A DNA stretch of 64,000 nt from Haematococcus lacustris (taxonomy: Eukaryota > Chlorophyta > Chlorophyceae > Chlamydomonadales > Haematococcaceae), in the NCBI GenBank assembly GCA_030144725.1, contig JASKMD010000019.1:5737105-5801104 (forward strand). Reading direction: 5' to 3'. Below are positions 8,794 to 21,662 of the stretch, one piece after another; within the stretch, counting starts at the first letter, position 1; every line of letters starts with the position of its first letter. A program made the translations under genes and the position numbers. A model generated the notes under the pieces. It did no database searches. It saw nothing but the letters and a program-made list of their open reading frames with translations, and had not been told where the DNA came from.

Positions 8794-10311
8794 TTACACC
8801 GGCGCAGCTTCGAGCAGCCGTGCCGCCCCCGCCCCGGCCGGTCCTGTTAGCGCCTTGAGCGCCTTCAGGTGCGCAGCTTCCGCGGCATTGCGCGCTGCCT
8901 TTTCCCGCTTCCTCAGCTGCGGCTGGAACAGCTCAGGGAACTGTGCTTCGCCGGGGGAGTGGTAGTGCAGTGTGTACTGGTAGGGCGTGTCGGCGAGCAG
9001 CAGCGGGTCGTTGTGCGCCAACTGCATGCACCGCGCAATAGCGCACCGATACCACCCAGTCGTGCTTCCGATGCTTCCCTACAGCTGGCAGCGCGTCTTG
9101 GCGGATGGAGGTATTTGCTGGCGCGCTACGATTAGCGACATGCGACTGCCAACCTAGCAGGTCGCGGTCACTTTCTTTCGAATTCTCCGTGCAGACCATG
9201 CCCAGCTAGGCAGCAATGCCAGGCAGCCCAATAGGCAGCACAGCAAGCAAGCATCCACAGTCTATTATGTGCAAGGGGCCTGCCCCACGGGGCTTGGGGT
9301 GCTTGCAGTGCTGGGCCCATGCGTCCATGTGGTGGAATGCAGCCAGCAGGGCTAGAACCTCTCACCTTGTCCAACCAAGGTGTTGGCAGCAGGCGAGCTG
9401 CACACACTCGCTTGAGCCAGGCTGCGGCAGCCATACCCATAGCCCAGGCAGTGGGCTGGCGGGCGGCAAGCAGTGGCACTGGGACGTCGCTGTCATCCTC
9501 TGACAACCCGCCCAGCTCCTGTGATGGGCCAGGGGTGCGTGCTTCTGAGTAAGCAGCTGGCAGGCAGGCGCTGCTGGAGGGGACTTGGCCGAAGAAACTT
9601 GGATAGAGGAAAGGAAGGAGCAGAGGGAGGAGTAGAGGGAGTGGCAGAGGGAGGGGTGGAGGGAGGGGTGGAGGGAGGGGTGGAGGGAGGGGCAGAGGGA
9701 GGGGTGGAGGGAGGGTGGTAAAACTAGCTTGAAGCAGCTTTCCCTCACCGCCCGCCACGCCGCCAGCGCCGCCACCTCCTGCTTGTTCCAGGGCACTGCC
9801 AGCAGCCCCTCTATGAGCCCCAGGGCCTGGCAGCCAAACGCCACCTGCACACCAGCACTGGCCCCTAGTAATCCCGAGTAACCATGACCGTAACCAAGTA
9901 ACCAACCAACCAACCAACCAACCCTGCTTGTTCCCTATCTCCCCAGCGCCCTTCCTCCAGCTCGGTATGCCAGTGAGTGGCTCTGGCAGGTTTCTCTACA
10001 CATAGGGTAGGTGGAGGGAGCACACACTGTCCCAGGCAGCGGATTTGCTCACATATCACACAAACCGGTTGTACATGCCGGTCATATAAGTGTGAGAGGA
10101 GCCTCCTCACCCACCTGGCGGGACCCCTCGAGGCTGCCAACGTCCCAGTCTGGCATCCAGCTGCCTGCTGCCCCTGCCACCCCCCCTCCCCCTGCCACCC
10201 CTGCCTGCACTGGCAGCCGCAACCAATGGCAGCCGGCACTGCTGCTGTCAAACGCTGCTAGTGCCTCCGGCCATGCCTGGGCCCCATCCCCGTCTGTTCC
10301 CCCTTGGCCCC

Positions 10312-10347
<36 letters not shown>

Positions 10348-13300
10348 CACTCGGAAACACCACCCAGCTGGCCTCAGGCAAGTGTCCTCTTTCACCCAGG
10401 GCCTCACAGCACGAATCCCACCCGGGTTCAAACCCTGCCTGGTTCAAATTGTCTCTGCAGCTGAACCCACTCCCTAAACCTCCGCTAACTCCCCCGGCCT
10501 GCCAGGCGTCCCCCCCCGCCCTGCCCCTGCCTAGACGCCTGGGTCGTGCTGCTGTTGTAAGTCTTGCTGCCAGCAGCAGCAGCAGCTCCCTCACGCGTGC
10601 CTGGCTGCCTACACAGGCCACCCCCCAGCACTCCAATACCTGTGCGGCGCGCAGCTGCAGGGCGCCGCGGCTGCGAGGCGCGCTGCCTGGGCTAGCTGCC
10701 CCTAGGCTGACCACCAGCACAAGGTTCCCAGGAAGGGAGGGGGCGGCGGAGGGGAAAGGGCTGCCAGCCCCCTGCCCCTGAGGCCCCTGCTCCTGCCCCG
10801 CCCCCTGCCCCTGCAGCCCCTGCCCCTCATTTAGACTCTCCTGGTGGAGGAACCAGCCAGCCGGCAGCCACAGTGCCTGGCCCGGTCCTAACACACACAC
10901 CTTCCCCCCGACCCCCCTGAACTCCGGCCACAGCTGCAGCACCGCCTCCAGCTGAGCATCACCCAGGCTGGGCACCCCTGGCTGGTCAGCAGCCAGCCCC
11001 CCTCCCCCTGGCCCCCCACCTACCCCTGCCACCCCTGCTGTTGTCGTGGCTGAGTCTGCTTGGTGCAGCGGCTGGGGAGGGGCTGCAGGGCAGGTGGCGG
11101 TGGCAGCCACTGCGGGGGCGCTGTAGCCAGCATAGGGGTGGGCACTAGGGAAGGGGGCTAGGCCGTGCAGGGCAAACACTGGGGGCACCAGCAGCAGCCG
11201 GCTGTGGCCTTGAACCTACGGAGGCAGAGCAAGGAGAAGGTTGACAGGCTAGGGGCTGTTCCCCTCCTCTCCCCTCCCCTCCTCCCCTCCCCCTCTCCCC
11301 TCCTCCCCTCCCCTCCTCCCCTGCCCCCCTCCTCCCCTCCCCTCCCCTCCCCACCTGCAGCAGCAGCCTGTCCTGTGTGTCTGCCCTCAGTGGCTCCATA
11401 GCCCCACAGCTCCACCAGCGCAGCCGCAGCCCAGCTCCCGACCACCGGCTGCCCGCACTGCTGTCCAGCACGCGCTGCGCCTGCCCGGCTGGATGTGAAG
11501 TCTGAGCGGGTGGAGGGGTGGCACATGGGGTGGGGCCAGGGGCGGTGGCCAGCAGTGTTTTGGCAGTGTGGCGGGCCAGGGGGCTGCTCAGCAGCTGAGA
11601 TGGCAACCAGGCTGCCAAGGGCTGCAGGGCAAGCGGCAACGGCTTCAGACCCTGACCCTGGCTCTCACCCCTGCTGCTGCTGCTGCTGCTGCCCAGGTGG
11701 CGGGAAGCATCTGGCTCGACCTCATACGTCCAAGGGCGGGCGGCCCTGCCATCCTCCCACCCCACCCCAGGTGGCCCCCCTGCTGCTGCCTCCCCACTGA
11801 CCCCCCCTCCCGGGGCAACAAGGGTTCCCAGCTCCAGCTCCGTCAGCAGTCGGCGTGACGGCCATGCGGCCATGCAGTCACACATTTCATGCAGCCCAGC
11901 CCCCAGGACCAGCTCCCTCCACTCCGGCTGCCTCACCCTGTACCAGCCACCCCCTCCCCCTGCTGCCTCTGTTGCAGCAGCCTTCTCAGGGTCGGGCCGA
12001 ATGAAGCGCATGAAGGGGCCTCCTACACATGCCACTGTAAGGGGAAGGCCTCCCCTCCCTCGTCCCCCTGCTGCTGCCGTCATAGCTGCAGCGGCAGCGA
12101 GGGTAAGAGGTGGCTGGGACAGCACCAGAGCTCCTTGGCTTTTCTCTTGCATGGACGGCTCACTTTTATCTTCACCATGTGCAAGGGAAGTGTGACCGGA
12201 AGTGTGACCAGGAGCATAAGCCTGAGCTTGCATGCTGCGTCTCCATGATAGGCGACCAGAGAAGGATAAGGGACCCAGGCTCTGAGCCACACCGCCCTGC
12301 CTGGCCTTGATGGCAGGCCCCCCTGCCCTGCCCACCCCACCTCCTGCCACTGTACCCACCCCTGCTGCTGCCCCTGACCCTCCCCCCTGCCGCCCCCCTT
12401 CTGCCTCAGCTTGTCCGTCTGCACCCTGACCTGACCTGCAAGGTGCAGGAGGGGTGGGGGGTGGGGCACCTTGGGGAATGGCCCATGGCTGCACCTCTCC
12501 CTCATCCTCACTGGAATACTCCCAGTCATCAGACCCCCCCCGCCACCCCTCCTCCGCTTCTGCCCCTGCTGCAGCCCCATCTGCCTCTGGGCCCCCTGCT
12601 GCTGCCCCCCCAGCTGCCACCGTGCGCCCCTCCACAGTGGAGAGACCCTCCAGCGTGTTCCCACCCCCTGGCAGCGGCCCCGGCTGCTGAGCCTGGTCAG
12701 TGCAGGGGTCTGTGTCCCGCCTTAGGGGGTGCGGGGCTGCACAGCTGGCTGGCTGCCTCTCTGTTGGGCTGGTGACCTGGAGGCATGCTCGTTGCTGCTC
12801 CTGCTGCTTCTGCCCCAGCTGCCCCTGCTGCCGCTCCTGCTGCGGCTGCTTCTGCCCCAGCTGCCCCTGCTGCCGCTCCTGCTGCGGCTGCTCCTGCGGC
12901 TGCAGCTGCTCCTGCGGCTGCAGCTGCTCCTGCGGCTGCTGCTGCTGTGTTGCAGCCTTCAGGGGTGGGGTAAGGGCCTGAGCCGGTGCCTTTCTCACAG
13001 CATCCTTGACCCCATGGCCAGCTGCCTGCATGGCAACACATCAGGAGGGTGAGGGGTGGGCGAGGGGGCGTGTGCAACTGTGTAAGTGAGTAGGGCCAGG
13101 TTCGTGTGCCAGGCAGCTGGAAGGTCGATCTGCCCTGCCGGCCACGACTACGTGCCGTAAGCTTACCTGGGCCACCAGGTTTTGAAGCTGTGTGGCAGTG
13201 AGCTGCAACGCCGCCGCGCCAGTGAAAACCACCGGCTCACAGTCCTGCATTAGTGTGAAGGCCTGATGCTGCCACGGCCTGCTGGCCGCGTTACTGGCCG

Positions 13301-13445
13301 CTGGCGGTGCCGCGTGCTCCTCGCCGCAATGTAGCTCGGTCACAACACCGCCCCCCGCGAGGAACGACGGGAAGCGGGGTGCGGGAAGCCACCCGTCCTC
13401 CCACCGGGGCTGACGCGCCACGGGCATCAACCTGCCAGGATTCAT
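8794..13445 (-). CDS. JmjC/cupin-8-like protein, probably catalytically degenerate
   Basis: Six exons were assembled by hand: 13445-13167, 13025-11355, 11215-10595, 9844-9749, 9518-9366, 9021-8794. All join in phase 0 across GT..AG introns, giving about 1,015 residues. Exon 1 ends with a beta-strand typical of cupin-8/JmjC N-termini (EPVVFTGAA). Exon 2 holds a long Gln/Pro/Glu repeat tract and probably hides further introns. The exon 2/3 join gives EPLRADTQDRLLLQVQG, then LLLVPPVFALHGLAPF, and later GPGQALWLPAGWFLHQES. These match the Fe-binding strand and the PAGW-x-H strand of the JmjC fold. The first metal ligand of the usual HxD is Arg (RAD), so activity is doubtful. It could still be a structural or tRNA-modifying relative such as TYW5. 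The fold is reasonably supported; substrate unknown. Confidence 0.65.
9628..9719 (+). repeat. 12-bp minisatellite (GGGAGGGGTGGA)
   Basis: About seven tandem units with single-base variants, located between exons 4 and 5 of the JmjC-like gene. On the gene's sense strand it is C-rich, making a long pyrimidine-rich stretch upstream of the exon 5 acceptor. Confidence 0.85.
12790..12950 (-). repeat. Coding Gln/Pro/Glu tandem repeat
   Basis: CTGCTCCTGCGGCTG-type units on the plus strand encode QPQEQ and QQERQQGQLGQK repeats at the start of exon 2 of the JmjC-like gene. The frame is maintained, consistent with a disordered coding repeat. Confidence 0.7.
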
Positions 13446-14100
13446 CCACACGGCGCAGCAAGGACATCTACTTCGCGCTGCATACTTCGTCCCTAGGCGT
13501 TCCGCGGACACCGCAGCGACTACGATGCTGTTTGCACGGACCTAGTAGCTGTACCAGCCTCTGTCGTGACATCGCCACCTTCAACTATGCGTGCTGGTCT
13601 GTTGGGGGTCGCCTCGCCAGCCGCTTTGGGCGCGAGTATACATGGCTGAGCACTTGGCATGACTCTTAATGCGTCCTTATGCCAGCAGCAACACACGAAG
13701 CTAGGCGTTCACTGCTTGAAGGTCATGCCGAATAGCCAGCCAGCTGCGCTTTCGCTACCGGCAGAAGGTAGAGTGTCCGCTGCGCGAGGTGGGCACGCGA
13801 GTTCGTCCCAGAAGTCATATTGGCATGGAGGTAGAGTTACGGTGTTGCTGTGTCTTGCCTTCACACACAGTATGTTTGACAATGCCAGGCTTAATGCACC
13901 GCTCTTGACGGTTATTGACTTGTCATGCAACCTTTTGTGTTGCCCATTATGGTTGTGTTGCCCATGCTGCCCCATGTTTGTTGCCATGTTGGCCCCCTTT
14001 GCGCAGGCGCAGTTGGCAAGGCAGTAAGCCAGTCTGGCCCATGGTGACCCGGGCATGGGTTCGGGCTGGCAGACTGGCTCGGCAGGCCTGTAGCCCCCAG

Positions 14101-17100
14101 CATGCCTTTGAGGAAGTGCTCGCCAATGATGCTCTTTACGCAGTCGTCGGCGGCGGCATTGACCCGTCAGCGCGCTTCAGCACTACTAGCAGGCTCTCAG
14201 CTGGCGCGGAGCAGTATCCTTCAGCTCAAGATGCTACTTACCGTCGCAACACAGCCGCTGCAGAGGGCGCGTTCAGCCGCGCGGCAGCCCGACCTCCTGG
14301 CACGCCGCTGGAGCCAACTGCCATATCCGACTTGGCACGGGCCAATGCACCAACCCAGGTTCTTGAGCTGATAGGCGACCCTCGCAGCGGCGTCGTGGAC
14401 GATGTCACTCGGAGCCCTGCTGGGTCCAGCGTGATGGTGGACATGATCCATTACCAGCAGAGCAATGAGGTGTATTGGTACAAATGGGAGCAGCCAGGCG
14501 ACCCAGTCGTGGAGCGGCACCGTGACGGGCGGCTGTCGGAGCTGTCCAAAAACCTGTTGTACTTGCTTCGAGCTCACAATCCCACGAAGTGAGGCAGCAG
14601 TCCAGCTTGCAGGGGATGTGGCAGGTGGGATGCATTAGGTGGTGGGGCCAGTGGGGCACATCACAGGCAAACCATCTTTGCAGTGGCTTTGGGAAACAGA
14701 GGGGACTGCTCATGGGATGCCCAGCATGGGACATGCCACTAGGCCACAAGCAGTGTTCATGTGTGCAAAACCATGCCAAACCCTGTAAATGCCATGCCCA
14801 GTAAAGTCACCCAGAGCATTAGCGCACAGCGTGCTCATGACCATGCAAGCATGGCCCTGCATGCATGCGGCTGCCAGGTGGACAATTGCAGCGCTGGCCC
14901 ACAAGTTCCGCATTCGCCAGCAGCGTGTGCTGGCCATCCTTGCCCTCAAGGTACTGGGAGGTCAGGCTGAGGTCAGGCAGGGCAAGGGCTGGAGGCCATG
15001 TTGAGACTGAGGCAGCCAGGTTAAGGCCAGGGCTGGAATGGGAGCAGGAACTGAGGCAGGAGGTGGGCAGGAGGCGCAAGGACAAAGGGCAGGGGCTGAG
15101 GGGCCTGGACTCATCGCTTCCTTACCCATCCCCANNNNNNNNNNNNNNNNNNNNNNNNNNNNNNNNNNNNNNNNNNNNNNNNNNNNNNNNNNNNNNNNNN
15201 NNNNNNNNNNNNNNNNNNNNNNNNNNNNNNNNNNNNNNNNNNNNNNNNNNNNNNNNNNNNNNNNNNNNNNNNNNNNNNNNNNNNNNNNNNNNNNNNNNNN
15301 NNNNNNNNNNNNNNNNNNNNNNNNNNNNNNNNNNNNNNNNNNNNNNNNNNNNNNNNNNNNNNNNNNNNNNNNNNNNNNNNNNNNNNNNNNNNNNNNNNNN
15401 NNNNNNNNNNNNNNNNNNNNNNNNNNNNNNNNNNNNNNNNNNNNNNNNNNNNNNNNNNNNNNNNNNNNNNNNNNNNNNNNNNNNNNNNNNNNNNNNNNNN
15501 NNNNNNNNNNNNNNNNNNNNNNNNNNNNNNNNNNNNNNNNNNNNNNNNNNNNNNNNNNNNNNNNNNNNNNNNNNNNNNNNNNNNNNNNNNNNNNNNNNNN
15601 NNNNNNNNNNNNNNNNNNNNNNNNNNNNNNNNNNGCCTTACGCCTTTCCCAAGCCTCCACCAGCCCCCTCCACAGCCTCTAACCTTCCCTGAACCTCCCA
15701 TCAGCCCCCTGCCCTGGGCTTTGAACCCTGTTCGAGCCTTCCACCAGCCCCCTGCCCTGGCCTCTGGCTGCAGGAGATGGAGTGCCAGGCCATGGAGCGT
15801 GGCACCGCCCTGTCAGGACCCCTGGCGGCATACGCCCTGCCTGTGCGCTTGGCAGACTTGCCCACCTCACTGTCCGCCCACCCTCCCTCTGCCAGCCCCG
15901 ACCCCAGCGCCCCCGGCCACACTGACGCCACCAGCCGCACAGGCAACACAGCTGGCAGCAGCAGCAGCAGCAGCAGCAGCGGCAAGAGCAGCAGGGCTGG
16001 CAGCAACAACACCAGCTCCTCATTGGGACTCCATGTTTACACCCACGCATGGCAGCGTGAGACGGACATGCGTGCAGCCGCCGCTGCCCAGGACGTGCCC
16101 CCACCTTCCTCAGTCATGCGCCTGGCCCAGGACCCTACCCAGCCAGCAGCCTCCCCGCCCCTCCCCCCCGCAAGCCTCCCCCCTGGCCCAGCACCGCACG
16201 TTCGCTCCCCCCCCACGCCCCCTCCCACAAGGGGCAGGCCGCATGAGGTGCCCGCCTCCCTGCTGCCCCTGCACAACGCGCTGCCCCGCACGGCCGTGGT
16301 GGCTGGTCAGGTGCAGAGGGAGCTGCTGGCAGCGCTGGCGGAGCTGAACTTCGACCTGGCGGCTCTCAGAGCTCAGGTCAGGGCGCAGGGGCGGCGCGGC
16401 AAGGGCCTGGGCGTCCCTGGCTGTCAGCAGCTCAGGAGGGGGCTGGGGCTGCATCCATATCTGTGAAGGTGTAGTAGTTGTGGTGGTTGTGGTAGTTATA
16501 GTAGGTGTAGTAGCGGTTGTAGATGTTGAAGGGGGAGTAGTAGTAATCTAATTTTTGACTCATTTACGGCAGGATGTGGAAGGTGCCGGCAGGATGTGGA
16601 AGAACCGGGTCTTCACTTACTGCAGGCTACGTCCATTGAGGGTTTCATCCCACTCATGCTATCCCACTCCCACTATTGGCTTCATCCCACTCCAGCTGCT
16701 AAGTGAGGCTTAGATTCTTGCCGAATGTGGAAGGTGTCGGGGTGCAGGGCCAGGGTAGGTGCAGGTGCAGGGTCAGGGCCAGGGCCAGGTGGCCAGGGCC
16801 AGGTGCAGGGCCAGGGTCAGGGCTATATGGCATAGGGCCCAGGCTGGAAGACCTAGGTGGTGGGGGGCCGTGGTCGAAACCCACACCAGGCCCCCTAGTG
16901 TGCTCTTGGCAGCCTGGGTCACCCTGACCCAAAGAAGAGGCCCCTGCACCCCACCCCCCTGCACCCCACCCCCCTACACCCACACCCCTGCCCCTACGCC
17001 TCCCTGCCCCTACGCCTCCTGGCTACCTGTCCCTACGCCTTGCTGCCTGCACCATCCATCCTTCAGTTCCGATCATTTCTGCCTCTGCTGCTGCTGCTCC

Positions 17101-17524
17101 TTCCCCACTGCTTGCTGCCTGTGGCAGGGCCCAGCTCACCAGCCTAGCCCAGCCCACACCGCCCTCACTGTCCTAACCTGCAGTGACCCTCATCAACCAA
17201 CACCACGTGCTCCAACCCATGCATCTCTCACCTTCACCTTCACCCTGACCCTACCAGGTGCTCAGCCAGCTGGACGCTGCTGCTGCTTCCCTCGCTGCCA
17301 CCATACCCCCGGAGCTGCTCGCCCAGGCCAGCAACCCTGCCCCTGCCCCTGACTCTGACCCCACCCCCTCTCCCCCCAAAACTCCTAGCAGCAGCAGCAG
17401 GCCGGGGGCAGACAGTCAGGCTCGTCGCATGGCAGCGCTGCGAGCCGCCCTGACAGGCATAGCCCAGCGGAGGCAGCAGGCCGTGGAGGGTCTTGAGGCC
17501 TTGGAGGCTGTCCTACTCCACCCT

Positions 17525-17564
<40 letters not shown>

Positions 17565-20500
17565 GGGAGGAAGGCAGCAGTGGGTTGCCAGACAGTGCCT
17601 TGCCAGCAGCCAGCAGCGGTGCTGGGGGTGTGGTGGGGAGGAGGGTGTTCATGAGTGAGGTGCTAGAGCAAGAGCGCCTGGTGCTGGCTGCTGCTGCCCT
17701 CTTGAAAGACAAGCTGGCGGGCGCCTCCAGCAGCAGCAGCAGCGGCAGCAGCAGCAGTGGCAGCAGCAGCAGCCCCACAGCCAACGGGGGCGAGGCTGGC
17801 AGTGAGGATGCCAGCAGAGGAGGGGAAGGCAGCAGTGGCCAGGGTGTGGTGGAGGCCCTGGCCTGGCCCGTGCTGCTGCGGGCGCTGCTGAGCCTGCAGC
17901 CTGGTCAGCGCGCTAGCCTGCTGCAGCAACACCCGCGGGCCGCTGCTGCGCTAAACATAGCAGGTCAGGCAGTAGAACGCACCCCTGCCCCTGCTCACAC
18001 CATTGCAGCCACAGTTGTATTACTAATGCAAGGCTCTGCCCCACTGGTACCTGACCCTAACCCTGACCCTGACCCTGACCCTGACCCCTGCTCATACTCA
18101 TGCTCGTGCTCATGCAAGGGTTGACCAGTCCTTGCTCCTCATCCCATCCCACCCCATTACGCAGACCCTGCCTGCTGCTGCTCTCCCCCCAGGGGTGGAC
18201 CTCACCGCCCTCACCACCCGCCCCGACTACCAAGGGTTCAGCCAGCCAGGCCAGCAGCAGCCAGGCAGAGGCAGCCGCAGCCCCTACACCACACCTGCCA
18301 CAGCCAGGCCTGGCTCCTCTTCACCAGCTCCAGCAGAAGCTGCCACCTCAGCCCCACAGGCAGGCAGGCCAGCCCTGGGCGCAGGGGCCAGAGCTGCAGC
18401 CGGGGCGACAGGGGCAGACACCACTGCGGCAGGCGGCCCCATGCAGCTGGACACCCTGCTGCCTGTAGATGTGCTGGGCTTCTCATACATCACACCAGCC
18501 CAGTACGAGGCGTTGGCGGCAGCTGCCAGGAAGCTGGGGCCACCTGGCAAAGAAAGATTTATTGTGGCTCAAGAAAGGGCTGGAGGCCGGAGGCGTGGGG
18601 AGACACAGGCAGCAGCAGCAGCAGGGCGCCGCCAGGCAGGGGGAGAGGCCGCAGGGGCGGCAGGGGCGGCAGGGGCGGCAGGGGCAGGTCTCCTGCGCAG
18701 CCTGGCTGGCTTGTCCTCTGGCTTGCGTTCCGCTCTAGCTGCGGTGCAGAAGCATGAGGCTAGGGAGGAGCGGGAGGGGCAGGGGGCCAGGGGCAGGGGC
18801 GAGTCCAGGGCGTCACTGCTGGACACCTTGAAGGTGAGCTGGACAAGGCTGCTTGCTTAGGGCGTGGTGTGGCGGCACTCCGCCGCTCTGCATGTGCCCT
18901 GCCTCCCTGACCTGCTCAGTACCCAGCACCCAGCACAGCCTGCCCATGACAATCTAGGCACACCTGCTGCTTGTGACTCAGCCCTCCTGGCTGCCTCAGC
19001 ACCTGCCAAGCCATGCCATTGCCCCCCACCCACCTCATACCCAGCCTTGCCCCAAACTAGCCCACCACCCTCCAAGGTGGTGCATGAGACCCACCTCAGA
19101 CTAGCCACCCTCACCCTCCCACCTTAACCCCACATTCAACCCTCAACCCTCACCCTCCACCCCTCACCCCCCAACCCTCACCCTCGCCCCTCACCCTCCA
19201 CCCTTCACCCTCCACCCTTACCACTCACCCTCCACCCTCCACCCCTCACCCCCCAACCCTCACCCTCCACCCCTCACCCTCCCTGGCAGGTGATGTATGA
19301 GGCTGACCCAGGGCTGCTGGACCGTGTGGTGCGAGTGGAGGCTCTTGCGCAGCAGCGGCGAGCCGGGTCTGCTGAGGCAGCTCGGGCCGTGCAGGAGGAA
19401 CTGCGCAGCCTGGCTGGCCAGCCGCCCCCTGGGCTGGGGCTGGCAGAGGCGGTGGAGGCTGAGGGGGGAGACCCCAGTGAGTCAACAGGGGGAGGGGGAG
19501 GGCGGGAGGGCGGGAGGGCGGGAGATCAGTCAACCATTGTGGTGGCTGATGTAGGGTGAGGGTGGATGGGTGGGTGGGTCCGGTTTATCTCTGGGTTCTG
19601 CTCGTGCATTCCTTCATGCCTGGCCAGAGCCTGACCTTCCCTTGCACTGCCCCCATCACTCTGGGGCACCCCCACATGCCAGATGGTAGCCTGGCCCTGC
19701 ACTTCTTCTGCCACTGCCACCCCCTCCCCACACACCCTGCACCCCCCCACACACCCCCTAGACCCCACCCCGCTGCCCCTGCTGCTACACCCGCTACCTC
19801 AACCTTTATCCCAGCCACCCCCCTCTAACCCGGCCTACCCAACACTCTATACAACCCCACACACCCTCCTCTGCTGCTGCCTCTGCTGCTACACCTGCCC
19901 TTGACCCCAGCCCCTGCACCCCAGCCAAGCTCACCTTCACCCCCACCCCCCTGCAGGCGACACCACTCTGCGAGTGGGCAATCGCATGGCTGGGGCGATG
20001 GGGGGCGGCAGCAGCTGGCCCCTCACCGCTGCCTGGCTGGAGGCTGTGCCTGGGGGCAAGGTCTTCCACAGGGGCTCGGGCGAGCGTCAGTTGGTGCACC
20101 TGCCCACATACCCCTCCTTCGAGGTGGGTGCCTGGGCCAGTGGGGGTGCGGGTGGGCAGGCAGGCAGGCAGGAGCACAGCTGCAGCACCACAGGAACCAC
20201 AGGCTGAGGCAGAGTTGGGGAGGGTAAAGCAATAGCTGGTGGGTGGCTTAAGATCAGTGCTGCATTCCATCCCCCACCACGCCTTGCCACCTGCCTGACT
20301 TGGGTTGGGGTGAGAAGAGGCTGAGTAGCCTGCCCCAGAAGGTGTGACCTGGATGTGTGACCTGCATGGATGTGAGGTGTTGGCATGGGGTGTGGTGCTG
20401 CCCAGGGCTACCCCCTGGAGGCCTTGGGCCAGTGCAATGAGGGCGAGCTGTCGGCCCTGAACCGCCGGGTGGCCACTGAACAGGAGGCAGCCCTGGTGGA

Positions 20501-21329
20501 CAAGTTCAGGGCCGAGCTGCTGTTCAACCTGGGCCTGGTGGGTTTCAAGGGGCAGGGAGTGGGCTGAAGCTGGGCTGAAGCTGGCTGAAGCTGGGGCGGG
20601 GGGCCTAGACAAGGGGCAGGGCGAGCAGGCAGGGTGTGGGAGGGTGAGTGGGGATGAGCAGCAGGGTGTGGGGGAGACGTGGGGCTGGGGTGAGGGTGGT
20701 GTATGGGGTAGGTCACGTAGTTGGAAAAGGGTGAGAACAGATTAGGTGTTGCTGGTGCTGATTGCAGAGGGGAGAGGGAGTGCGGGATGCCACCTCGCTG
20801 CGCACTGCGCCCAATCTGGAGTCAGACTGGCTCCATGCGCCCATGGTGGTATATGATATCACCACGTACGGAAAAACAGGTAGGCCACACCTCCCCCTGC
20901 GCCTGAGGCCCTATCCCTGACACCCTGCTCCTAACGCCGGCCCGTGATGCCTGCCCCTGACGCCTGCCCCCAAAGCCCTGCTCTGTGCCTGCCTCTGCTT
21001 CTGTGATTGTGCAGTGTACCCTCCGAAGTACGTAGTCAATCAAAAAGGGGCACAGCGCCCGCTGACAGAGCAAGAGAGCGTGTGGCAGGTGGGGTGCGGC
21101 TGGTGCGCTGGGTGCTGCATGCTTCAGAGGCTCGTTGACTGCGATGAGCGACGCGAGCGACGCGAGCGAGCGAGGCTCGTTGACTGCGATGAGCGACGCG
21201 AGCGACGCGAGGGAGTGAGAACTGCTTGCCGCGCAACCGCAGGAGCGTCGTGTTGGTGGCGGAAACGATCCCACGCTGCGCGTTCACTACACCATGCGGC
21301 GACTCAAACAGAAGTTCGAGTTGCAGTAG
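14101..21329 (+). CDS. Multi-exon protein, possibly mitochondrial (mitoribosome-associated); 5' end unresolved
   Basis: Exons 14101-14588, 14878-14950, 15774-16376, 17258-17963, 18193-18833, 19290-19476, 19957-20123, 20406-20537, 20768-20879, 21015-21088 and 21243-21329 all join in phase, for about 1,090 codons ending in TAG. Conserved-looking blocks are EVYWYKWEQPGDPV, WTIAALAHKFRIRQQRVLAI (across the exon 1/2 join), LGFSYITPAQYEALA, KERFIVAQER and a basic C-terminus (VHYTMRRLKQKFELQ). The helical block is reminiscent of Bot1-type eukaryotic mitochondrial regulator/mitoribosomal proteins; that is a tentative recollection. Linkers are low complexity, with 13 Gln encoded by pure CAG in exon 4. 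The start codon is not resolved. An ATG at 13587 opens a short hydrophobic/basic peptide that could be a targeting exon, divergent from the JmjC-like gene. The N gap falls in intron 2. Confidence 0.7.
15135..15634. other. Assembly gap (500 N)
   Basis: Exactly 500 Ns, so the true size is probably unknown. It lies between exon 2 (ends 14950) and exon 3 (starts 15774) of the flanking gene. Both exons are in phase 0 across it, so no coding sequence need be missing, though an extra exon cannot be excluded. Confidence 0.99.
17525..17563 (+). repeat. (CAG)13 coding polyglutamine
   Basis: Thirteen uninterrupted CAG codons in exon 4 encode polyglutamine. Serine-rich AGC runs also occur downstream in the same exon. 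Confidence 0.9.
19117..19285 (+). repeat. C-rich intronic minisatellite (CCCTCACCCTCCACC-like)
   Basis: Degenerate units of CCCTCACCCTCCACCC fill the last 170 bases of intron 5 up to the acceptor before 19290. They form an extended polypyrimidine tract. Confidence 0.8.
21128..21217 (+). repeat. 45-bp direct duplication in last intron
   Basis: Two near-identical 45-bp units beginning AGGCTCGTTGACTGC (21128 and 21173) lie in the last intron (21089-21242) of the preceding gene. Each unit contains internal GCGACGCGA repeats. Confidence 0.85.
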
Positions 21330-21642
21330 CAAGCATAGCTGGAGAAGGCGTGCGAGCTCTGATAAATGCTTCTTGAGTCGTGCAGTGTCATTTATCGCTG
21401 AAAGGGCTGGGACAACCGCCTCTTATTGCTTCCTTCCGACGCTTCCACTGCTTCAACACACAAGTATCCAGATACAAGCTGTGAGCACAACGCTGTGGAC
21501 CAGTACGACTTGCTGGTAACACTGCTGGGGTGGTTAACTATACCACTATGCAAAACACCGCCGCAATGCAGCCACGTGATTTCTATTAGTTTCGTTCCGC
21601 ACAATCGTTCATAATGGCTTGCATGGCAAGCATGCGCGGGTT

Positions 21643-21647
21643 TGTAA
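21643..21647 (+). terminator. TGTAA poly(A) signal candidate
   Basis: TGTAA lies about 315 bases after the TAG stop at 21327-21329 and only 16 bases before the left end of the 1.2-kb transposon. The transposon therefore appears to have inserted just past this gene's 3' end. Confidence 0.4.
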
Positions 21648-21662
21648 TCTTATCACTTCTAA

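Noticed and set aside
10011..10781. 256-codon plus-strand Pro/Ser/Leu-rich ORF
   Set aside because: Antisense to exon 3 and intron 3 of the JmjC-like gene; composition reflects GC-rich DNA only.
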